Shown in pieces: positions 16,172 through 21,538 of a stretch of DNA of 21,538 nt. Source of the stretch: Caryophanales bacterium UBA4694 (lineage in GTDB: Bacteria; Bacillota_I; Bacilli_A; RFN20; CAG-288). The translations under genes and the position numbers were made by a program. The notes under the pieces were generated by a model, which ran no database searches, was not told the DNA's origin, and worked only from the letters and a program-made list of their open reading frames with translations. The stretch lies in NCBI GenBank assembly GCA_002404835.1, contig DHKM01000061.1, positions 1 to 21,538 of the forward strand, read 5' to 3'. Position 1 is the stretch's first letter, and each line of letters starts with the position of its first letter.

Positions 16172-17509
16172 ATGATCAAGGTGATTACCTATGGTACGTT
16201 TGACTTGCTTCATGAAGGACACATCAGGCTACTTAGAAGGGCAAAGGCTTTGGGGGATTATCTTATCGTTGGAGTCACTTCCGACGTTTTTGACCAGAGC
16301 AGAGGAAAAATCAATGTCGTCCAATCTTTGTCCGAGAGGATGCAGGCAGTCAAGGATCTGAAAATTGCCGATGAAATCATAGTCGAAGAGTATGAAGGCC
16401 AGAAAATCGACGACATCAAAAGATACGGAGTCGATATTTTTGCCATCGGATCGGATTGGACCGGGAAATTCGATTATCTGAAACAATACTGTCAGGTCAT
16501 CTATCTAGAAAGGACAATCGGGATTTCATCTACCCAGGTCAGATCAAAGGAATCGAAAGTCAGACTAGGATTTGTGGGAAAGTCCAATCTGGTTTACAAA
16601 ACGATTCGTGAATCGAAGTTCGTCAATGGTGTATCCATAAGCGGGTTGATTACCGACCGCTTGAATTCTGCACCCAAAGACATCGATGGGAAAATCCCCG
16701 TTTTCCAGGATTTCGGTTCTTTGCTGGATGCTTCGGATGCCATCTATATCGTATCCAGTCCAAGGAAGCATTACGACCAAATAAAAGAAGCTCTGAACAA
16801 AGGGAAACATGTCCTCTGTGAATCCCCTATCTGCCTTGAGGAAAAGAAGTGGCTGGAACTGAAGGAGATGGCAAAGAAGAGCAATCTGGTTCTTATGGAT
16901 GCTCTGAAAACGGCGTATTCTACCGCTTATTACCGTTTGCTGCTTTTGATCAAGACCGGAGTCATCGGCGACGTGGTTTCTGTCGATGCCACTTCGACTT
17001 CCTTGATGGATTTATATGAGCAGGAGAACCTATCGGAGGAGTGGTCCTCGTTCCCGGCTTGGGGAACCAGCTGTCTGATGGCAGCCTTTCAGATTCTCGG
17101 TACGGATGTCACAGGATATGATTTTATTTCGAAATACAGAGATCAGAAAGCGGATTTCGATACATTTGTGAAGGTAAACATCAATTTTCCGCATTCGACA
17201 GCCACGTGCAAATGCGGTATAGGAGTGAAATCAGAAGGCGATCTCATTGTTTCCGGTACGAAAGGATATATTTACGTTCCATCACCTTGGTGGAAAACGG
17301 ATTATTTTGAAATCCGTTTCGAAAATCCAAGCGAAAACAAAAAAGTATTCTATCCATTGGATGGGGAAGGTATACGCTACGAAATCCTGTCCTTTGTCCG
17401 CTCCATTGTCACCAAGAAGGATTTGTCTTACATCAGCGATGACGTTTCCAGACTGATCGTCAGATTCATGGAATCCTTTATCGCCAAAAAGAACCTGACT
17501 ATAATATGA
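16172..17509 (+). CDS. Fusion: glycerol-3-phosphate cytidylyltransferase-like domain plus Gfo/Idh/MocA oxidoreductase
   Basis: This 445-residue protein joins two enzymes. Residues 1-~126 match TagD-type cytidylyltransferases (CTP + polyol phosphate to CDP-polyol): YGTFDLLHEGHIRLL with HxGH at 14-17, GSDWTGKFDYL (93-103) and RTIGISSTQVRS (114-125), close to the RTxGISTT end of glycerol-3-phosphate enzymes. Residues ~129-445 are Gfo/Idh/MocA-like: the nucleotide-binding turn LGFVGKSN (altered from GxGxxG), AIYIVSSPRKHYDQI, GKHVLCESPI and a second alpha/beta domain. The usual EKP, whose Lys is catalytic in this family, is ESP at 217-219, so its redox activity is in doubt or altered. AAGGAGGTGA (16158-16167) gives a very strong start. 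Known analogues pair the two functions for CDP-ribitol (TarI/TarJ, Bcs1), but with different folds. It should supply the donor for LicD. Confidence 0.85.
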   Translation: MIKVITYGTFDLLHEGHIRLLRRAKALGDYLIVGVTSDVFDQSRGKINVVQSLSERMQAVKDLKIADEIIVEEYEGQKIDDIKRYGVDIFAIGSDWTGKFDYLKQYCQVIYLERTIGISSTQVRSKESKVRLGFVGKSNLVYKTIRESKFVNGVSISGLITDRLNSAPKDIDGKIPVFQDFGSLLDASDAIYIVSSPRKHYDQIKEALNKGKHVLCESPICLEEKKWLELKEMAKKSNLVLMDALKTAYSTAYYRLLLLIKTGVIGDVVSVDATSTSLMDLYEQENLSEEWSSFPAWGTSCLMAAFQILGTDVTGYDFISKYRDQKADFDTFVKVNINFPHSTATCKCGIGVKSEGDLIVSGTKGYIYVPSPWWKTDYFEIRFENPSENKKVFYPLDGEGIRYEILSFVRSIVTKKDLSYISDDVSRLIVRFMESFIAKKNLTII

Positions 17510-17659
17510 CAGAACCGTTAATCACAGTACGTCTTGTGAAAACAGGTTTACGACAAGGATTCCATGAGTATCAAAACTGCAGATTCGGTTCCGGATGTTC
17601 TGTTCTAAACGCGAATCTTAAACCACTGAGATAATGCTCATTTCAATCGGAGGATAAAA

Positions 17660-18730
17660 ATGAAAGATATTTACGTTAATCCGGATATTAAGAAGACGGA
17701 AAGAGTGTTTCCTATGCAAGGAAGATATGACTACTATCGATATGACATGAACGAGAATCCGGAAGGACTGCCGAAGCCTTTCGTCGATTCTGTCGTCAAG
17801 GAGATCACTCCGGAATTCTTGTCCGTTTATCCAGAACCGGATAGGTTTCTGGACAAGTATGCCAAGTACATCGGCTATGGTTGCAATAAAGAGAACCTGA
17901 TTGCCACAAACGGTACGGATATGGCTATCCGCTATATCTTAGAAACCTATGGTGAGAAAGGTAAGGACGTCGTTACGGTTTCCCCGACGTTTGAGATGTA
18001 CTGGGTCAACTGTTCTATTCTTGGTCTGCATCATAAGCCGGTTTCGTATGAACCGGATCTGACTATCGATGTCGATAAGATCCTCGATGCCATTGATGAA
18101 GACACTCGGATTGTCGCATTGGTTAATCCGAACAACCCGATTGGAAATGTCTACAGTGAAAATGACATAAGGAGAGTCATTGCCAAAGCCAAGACCGTGG
18201 GTGCTATCGTCTTCATCGATGAAGCCTATCATTATTTCTATCCCAATTCTTTCGTCCGCTTTGCCTTGGAGGAAGAGAACGTTATCGTTACCAGGACATT
18301 CTCTAAACTGTTCTCCATTGCTGCTACCAGAATGGGTGTTATCATCACCAATCCGAATCTGGCTCACTACATAAGGAATTCTAAGCTTACCTTTGACTGC
18401 AATGCAGTTGCCCTGTTGTTTGCCGAACGTCTTATCGATCATCCGGAGATCGAAAAGGAACTGATCCGGATCGAAGAAGAGGGTAAAGCTTATACCAGCA
18501 AGACTTTAAAAGAACATGGCTATGAAGTCAGGTCCAGCGAAGGCAACTTTATGTTCATTCGGACGAAGAAGGATGCCCATCTAGTCTCCTCTCGATTGGA
18601 GAAGGAAGAGAAAATCCTGGTTCATCCATACAACAATCCTGTTCTGAAACCCTTTTTGAGGGTTTCCATTGGATCCAAGAAGTCCATGGAATTCTTTCTG
18701 GATAAGTTCTTCAGGATTGATAACGATTGA
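17660..18730 (+). CDS. HisC-like PLP-dependent aminotransferase (class I/II)
   Basis: This 356-residue fold-type-I PLP enzyme resembles histidinol-phosphate aminotransferase. Visible are NENPEG (31-36), ATNGTDMAIR (82-91), NPNNPIG with Asn159, FIDEAY with Asp187 and Tyr190, the PLP Lys216 in TRTFSKLFS, Arg224 and the substrate-carboxylate Arg334 in LRVSIG. No other histidine gene is nearby, so a HisC role in histidine synthesis is unlikely. Relatives in surface-glycan clusters make amino-alcohol phosphates: Campylobacter jejuni Cj1437 aminates dihydroxyacetone phosphate to serinol phosphate, and Cj1436 decarboxylates serine phosphate to ethanolamine phosphate. Either chemistry would feed the cytidylyltransferase and LicD upstream. 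GGAGGA lies 6 bases before the ATG. The 150-bp gap before it holds no clear promoter or terminator. A terminator follows at 18770. Confidence 0.85.
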   Translation: MKDIYVNPDIKKTERVFPMQGRYDYYRYDMNENPEGLPKPFVDSVVKEITPEFLSVYPEPDRFLDKYAKYIGYGCNKENLIATNGTDMAIRYILETYGEKGKDVVTVSPTFEMYWVNCSILGLHHKPVSYEPDLTIDVDKILDAIDEDTRIVALVNPNNPIGNVYSENDIRRVIAKAKTVGAIVFIDEAYHYFYPNSFVRFALEEENVIVTRTFSKLFSIAATRMGVIITNPNLAHYIRNSKLTFDCNAVALLFAERLIDHPEIEKELIRIEEEGKAYTSKTLKEHGYEVRSSEGNFMFIRTKKDAHLVSSRLEKEEKILVHPYNNPVLKPFLRVSIGSKKSMEFFLDKFFRIDND

Positions 18731-18769
18731 ACGTTGGTTTCCTAATAAATTTCATTTGCATCGAATTTC

Positions 18770-18805
18770 AGATTCCCAGAACATCTGTGTTTATGGGAAT
18801 CTTTT
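18770..18805 (+). terminator. Intrinsic terminator after the HisC-like gene
   Basis: AGATTCCCA (18770-18778) pairs perfectly with TGGGAATCT (18794-18802) around a 15-base loop, followed by TTTT. It lies 39 bp after the stop and closes the flippase cluster. Confidence 0.75.
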
Positions 18806-18949
18806 GGTTGTCTCTTTATTCTGTATAGCGAGAACGAAATAGTCATCATGGCATATGGTCAGTGCATACAATTCTATAAAACATGTAAAAATGCCTCTAT
18901 GAATATAATCCATTAATAGGGAAAACAGTGACTTTGAAATCAGAAGAAA

Positions 18950-18984
18950 TCTCTTTTTATTGAACAAGCTTCAGAAAAAAGAGA
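18950..18984 (+). repeat. Inverted repeat
   Basis: TCTCTTTTT (18950-18958) and AAAAAGAGA (18976-18984) are perfect inverted 9-mers around a 17-base loop. The A/T-rich arms could form a weak bidirectional terminator or be the arm of an element end; nothing else supports either. Confidence 0.35.
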
Positions 18985-19061
18985 CTATGAAAAGACTACG
19001 GATTGATAAGAATCTTTTCGAATGTCAGACTTGGAACCGTTGCACTTTGGACCGGTATGGG

Positions 19062-19090
19062 ACGGAAATTATGCTTTCCGTTCTTTTTTT
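19062..19090 (+). terminator. Intrinsic terminator in the non-coding stretch
   Basis: ACGGAAA (19062-19068) pairs with TTTCCGT (19075-19081) around a 6-base loop, followed by TTCTTTTTTT. No intact gene ends just before it, so it may terminate a transcript of a lost gene or an untranslated RNA. Confidence 0.65.
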
Positions 19091-19119
19091 CAATTCAATG
19101 ATGGACGGCCATAGAATAA

Positions 19120-19272
19120 GAGGGTAGCTTTGGGACAGAGGAGATGAAACCATGCTGCTATTCGAAGGATGAAGCCGAAATCATCATCGACTATGTCTAC
19201 TATCGGTTCATGATGGTCTATAACTACAATGGGAAGGCTTTTATGTCTCAGGCTCATTACAATCATCTATGA
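19120..19272 (+). pseudogene. Short orphan reading frame, possibly the tail of a lost gene
   Basis: Codons from 19120 (ATG at 19144) to a TGA at 19270 give about 50 residues, including YSKDEAEIIIDYVYYRFM and VYNYNGK. The aromatic, helix-like composition looks protein-like and resembles the C-terminal end of some transposase cores, but I cannot assign it. The GAGGAG abuts the ATG with no spacer, so initiation there is doubtful. A gene remnant is the likeliest reading. Confidence 0.25.
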
Positions 19273-19556
19273 TGATTCGAAGACAATCTATTTCAAAATG
19301 ATACAGGGTGTCATCCATGATTCTACGACATGGAAGAAACATCAACATAGAATTGGTCAAATAATACAGGAAAGTATTGCATGCTCTGAGAAATTCAAAA
19401 GTGGAAGGATATCAAAGCCGAGGTTTTCCCACTTTACAAAAATGTTGCATAGCCCTGCAAGAGGATTGAGATTTCCTGCCCCTAGACCATCAAAATTCCC
19501 GAAAAGAAAGATTTATTCTGAAATTAAGCGAAAGAAAATGTGTGGAATGCGGTGTG

Positions 19557-19611
19557 TATTCGCTATTAAAATGTGAAAAATAATATTTTATTCGCTATTA
19601 AAATGTGAAAA
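19557..19611 (+). repeat. Two 23-bp direct repeats before the ATPase promoter
   Basis: A 23-base unit beginning TATTCGCTATTAAAATGTGA occurs at 19557-19579 and again, identical, at 19589-19611, a period of 32 bp (about three helical turns). The second copy ends 3 bases before the -35 region of the ATPase gene. The placement suggests an operator for a dimeric or tandem-binding regulator, possibly the ATPase's own control. Confidence 0.75.
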
Positions 19612-19614
19612 TAG

Positions 19615-19643
19615 TTTTGATTTGATTTTTTATTTGATATGAT
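19615..19643 (+). promoter_or_regulatory. Candidate promoter of the ATPase gene
   Basis: A -10 box TATGAT lies at 19638-19643, with TTTGAT at 19616-19621 (16-bp spacer) or TTGATT at 19617-19622 (15-bp spacer) as -35. It sits directly after the direct repeats and about 25 bp before the start codon. Confidence 0.5.
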
Positions 19644-19667
19644 ATCTCTAAAGTATTGGGAGGTTTT

Positions 19668-21026
19668 ATGAAAATGATTTACTTAAAACGAAAAATTGAT
19701 GATTTTCTTTTGAAGTGGAAAGAAGATGAAAACAGAAAGCCCTTAATAGTAAAAGGATGCCGCCAAATAGGGAAAACAGAATCCATCCGGCATTTCGCAA
19801 AAAATGCCGGATATGATAGCTTTATCGAAATAAACTTTGTAAAAGATGAAAAATATAAAAAAATCACCGCTGATGGATATTCCGCCTCGGCAATTGTAAA
19901 AGCTATTTCGCTGTTGGATCCTTCCAAAAAGTTTATCAATGGTAAAACATTGATTTTTTTCGACGAGATAAGTGAATTTCCGGATATTGCCACATCTTTG
20001 AAGTTCTTTAAGGAAGACGGACGTTTTGACGTGATTTGCAGCGGTTCCATGCTTGGAGTGAATTATAAAGAAATCGAGAGCAACAGCGTGGGATATAAGA
20101 CTGACTATGAAATGTTTTCTATGGATTTTGAGGAGTTTTTATGGGCAAAAGGCTATAACAACGACACGGTAGAAGATATACTTTCGCATATGAAAACATT
20201 TACTCCGTTTAACGAACTTGAAATGTCTGTTTATCATGAAGTCTTCCTTGATTATGTGGTACTAGGTGGTATGCCTGCTGTAGTGAAAGACTATATTGAA
20301 ATAGGAACATTTGAGGGTTCGCTCGACACTCAGCATCAACTCATAGCTGATTATAAGGAAGATATAAGGAAATATGCCCAAGGTATTGACCAGACAAGGA
20401 TACTGAACGTTTTTAACAGCATTGCAACTCAACTTGCCAAGGAAAATAAAAAGTTTCAAATTTCGAAAATCGGGAAAGATGCAAGATTCCGTGATTACCG
20501 TGGCTGTACAGAATGGCTTGTTGACTCAGGCATCGTCAACGCATGTTACTGCTTAAACGATTTGGAATTACCTCTTATGGGAAATTACGATATCGATAAA
20601 TTTAAATTGTATTTTTGCGATACGGGCTTACTTGTTTCTTTATTGGACGAAGAGTCGCAAGATGATTTACGTGCGAATAAAAATCTCGGAGTATACAAAG
20701 GTGCATTATATGAAAATATTGTCGGAGAGGCATTGGTTAAAGCTGGCTATAGACTTTTCTATTATAAAAAAGAGAATGCTACACTTGAAGAAGACTTTTT
20801 CATTCGTTCCGCAGACAATCTGATACCATTAGAAGTAAAAGCAAAAGGTGGTCATTCCAAATCTTTGAGAACATTGATTTCTTCGAATAAATACCCTGAC
20901 ATTACTTATGGTTTCAAACTATCTGCAAATAATATTGGTTACAGCGAACAAATATACACGTTCCCATATTTTTGCTCATTTTTGTTAAAAAGGTTTATGA
21001 AAACGTTTGTGCCGATAAACGAGTAA
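19668..21026 (+). CDS. AAA_14/DUF4143 ATPase with C-terminal nuclease-like domain
   Basis: This 452-residue ATPase belongs to a large, often horizontally moved family of unknown cellular role. Walker A is GCRQIGKT (30-37), Walker B LIFFDEIS (95-102), and CSGSMLG (124-130) is the sensor-1 strand. Residues ~200-340 form the DUF4143 part (LGGMPAVV, FRDYRGCTEWL, FKLYFCDTGLL). The C-terminus has a PD-(D/E)xK-like order: EEDFF with Asp376 and LEVKAK with Glu389 and Lys391, as in many relatives. GGGAGG at 19658-19663 is 4 bases before the ATG at 19668 and 10 before the ATG at 19674, so either may be used; the TTG at 19656 overlaps the binding site and is unlikely. It has its own promoter with a repeat pair and stands alone, which fits a single-gene mobile or addiction-like unit. 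Confidence 0.88.
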   Translation: MKMIYLKRKIDDFLLKWKEDENRKPLIVKGCRQIGKTESIRHFAKNAGYDSFIEINFVKDEKYKKITADGYSASAIVKAISLLDPSKKFINGKTLIFFDEISEFPDIATSLKFFKEDGRFDVICSGSMLGVNYKEIESNSVGYKTDYEMFSMDFEEFLWAKGYNNDTVEDILSHMKTFTPFNELEMSVYHEVFLDYVVLGGMPAVVKDYIEIGTFEGSLDTQHQLIADYKEDIRKYAQGIDQTRILNVFNSIATQLAKENKKFQISKIGKDARFRDYRGCTEWLVDSGIVNACYCLNDLELPLMGNYDIDKFKLYFCDTGLLVSLLDEESQDDLRANKNLGVYKGALYENIVGEALVKAGYRLFYYKKENATLEEDFFIRSADNLIPLEVKAKGGHSKSLRTLISSNKYPDITYGFKLSANNIGYSEQIYTFPYFCSFLLKRFMKTFVPINE

Positions 21027-21109
21027 AGATATTATCGAAAATAATCGATTTTATTCTCCGATGAAGTTGTATCAATCGTAAGCGTCATGCATATATTAAA
21101 GTAGATAAT

Positions 21110-21538
21110 CTATTTATGCTTATTTTCGACTTGTGCAAGTTCGTTTATCCAATCAAATAGCAACTTGAAGTTTGAAATTCGATCAAATGCATGCATGATC
21201 AGCTCTTCTTTTTTCCAACTTGGATGGTAGGTGTCTGCTATAGATGGAATGATATCGAATCTGTTTTTAAACAAAACGGAATTGTCGCCATACTGATCAT
21301 CGAACAAATATGCCTGATCTGCCTTATATTTGTCTGTATGGTTTGTCGTAGTATATAAGCAATGTTCTAAATCGATTCCAAAATAAAACAATCTATATGG
21401 AATGTCGGTGTTTTTCAAAGAGATTTTTCCCATTGAAAATAATGTCTGCGTATTTTTTAGGGAGTAACATAAAGTTTGTGTAAGGAAGAGAAGGAGGTAT
21501 AGGGAACACTTTTTGCTGCATAAAGCTAGCTTTATGCA
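21110..21538 (-). CDS. Hypothetical protein, C-terminal part (5' end outside window)
   Basis: On the minus strand a frame stays open from the right edge to a stop at 21110, giving 142 residues. A start at the ATG at 21433 (107 residues) has no ribosome binding site, and the codons before it read plausibly as protein (LKNTQTLFSMGKISLKN), so the true start is probably upstream, outside the window. The sequence is rich in aromatic and charged residues (YRLFYFGIDLEHCLY, ADTYHPSWKKEEL, FKLLFDWINEL), as in a soluble globular protein. I do not recognise a family. It converges on the ATPase gene with 83 bp between the stops and no clear terminator. The first codons fall in the palindrome at the window end and may be unreliable. 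Confidence 0.45.
   Translation of the reverse strand, partial: CIKLALCSKKCSLYLLLFLTQTLCYSLKNTQTLFSMGKISLKNTDIPYRLFYFGIDLEHCLYTTTNHTDKYKADQAYLFDDQYGDNSVLFKNRFDIIPSIADTYHPSWKKEELIMHAFDRISNFKLLFDWINELAQVENKHK
21517..21538. repeat. 22-bp perfect palindrome at the right edge
   Basis: Bases 21517-21538 read identically on both strands (TGCATAAAGC then TAGC-centred mirror). It ends exactly at the last base of the window. It may be a dyad operator or element end, or an assembly fold-back where a contig stops at a palindrome. Confidence 0.7.

Larger units (their letters stand above)
18806..19656 (+). other. Largely non-coding stretch between the surface-glycan cluster and the ATPase gene
   Basis: No frame here has both convincing composition and a start with a ribosome binding site. 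Contents I can support are listed separately: an inverted repeat at 18950-18984, a terminator at 19062-19090, a short orphan reading frame at 19120-19272, and direct repeats with a promoter candidate before the ATPase. The mixture of signals without genes suggests decayed mobile or accessory DNA. Confidence 0.5.

Noticed and set aside
17533..17557. CTTGT/ACAAG hairpin between the fusion gene and the HisC-like gene, considered as a terminator
   Set aside because: Only five continuous pairs and no T-tract; the cluster more likely reads through.
19229..19576. 115-codon + strand frame as a gene
   Set aside because: No ribosome binding site, unnatural composition rich in Lys/Arg/Pro without motifs, and it runs into the direct repeats.
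1..21538. CRISPR array, tRNA or rRNA genes
   Set aside because: No array of regularly spaced repeats with variable spacers and no tRNA or rRNA core sequence was seen; the only close direct repeat (19557-19611) has two copies with a 9-bp gap.

Overview
The window looks like a chromosomal accessory stretch from a low-GC Firmicute using the standard genetic code. Strong AGGAGG-type ribosome binding sites, a LytTR/GHKL two-component pair, a Gram-positive lipoprotein, a LicD decoration enzyme and a TagD-like cytidylyltransferase all point that way. The membrane-anchored glycoside hydrolase family 3 enzyme with swapped domain order fits gut or rumen Firmicutes such as Erysipelotrichia, but I would not name a genus. 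All genes are on the + strand except a partial one at the right edge.

Region 1 (1-6685) starts with the 3' part of an IS4/IS1634-type transposase. Abutting it is a tightly overlapping three-gene cassette, clearly more AT-rich than the rest: a DUF2971-family protein that seems to have lost its N-terminus next to the IS, a 1163-residue protein of unknown function with a STAND-like but Walker-less layout, and a Ser/Thr protein kinase with a complete catalytic core and an unknown C-terminal domain. Overlaps of 4 and 14 bp indicate co-expression. The build (mobile-element neighbour, giant helical protein, kinase) resembles anti-phage defence modules, but that role is inferred.

Region 2 (6778-13549) is a regulated surface-enzyme module: a LytTR response regulator, a GHKL sensor kinase, a GH3 enzyme anchored at both ends, and a lipoprotein alpha/beta-hydrolase esterase, closed by a strong intrinsic terminator. 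Just before the GH3 gene two 9-bp direct repeats lie exactly 21 bp apart, the spacing LytTR dimers use, upstream of a TATAAT box. The regulator may therefore control the GH3-esterase pair.

Region 3 (13680-18805) is a four-gene unit bounded by a promoter candidate and a terminator: a Wzx-type flippase, a LicD transferase, a fusion of a glycerol-3-phosphate-cytidylyltransferase-like domain with a Gfo/Idh/MocA oxidoreductase (ESP in place of the catalytic EKP), and a HisC-like aminotransferase. Together they suggest synthesis of a CDP-activated, possibly amino-substituted, small polyol and its transfer by LicD onto an exported glycan or teichoic acid.

Region 4 (18806-21538) is about 850 bp of mostly non-coding DNA with a second terminator, an inverted repeat and a short orphan reading frame. 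It is followed by two 23-bp direct repeats placed directly before the promoter of an AAA_14/DUF4143 ATPase gene. The last 429 bases hold a partial minus-strand gene, and the window ends exactly in a 22-bp perfect palindrome.
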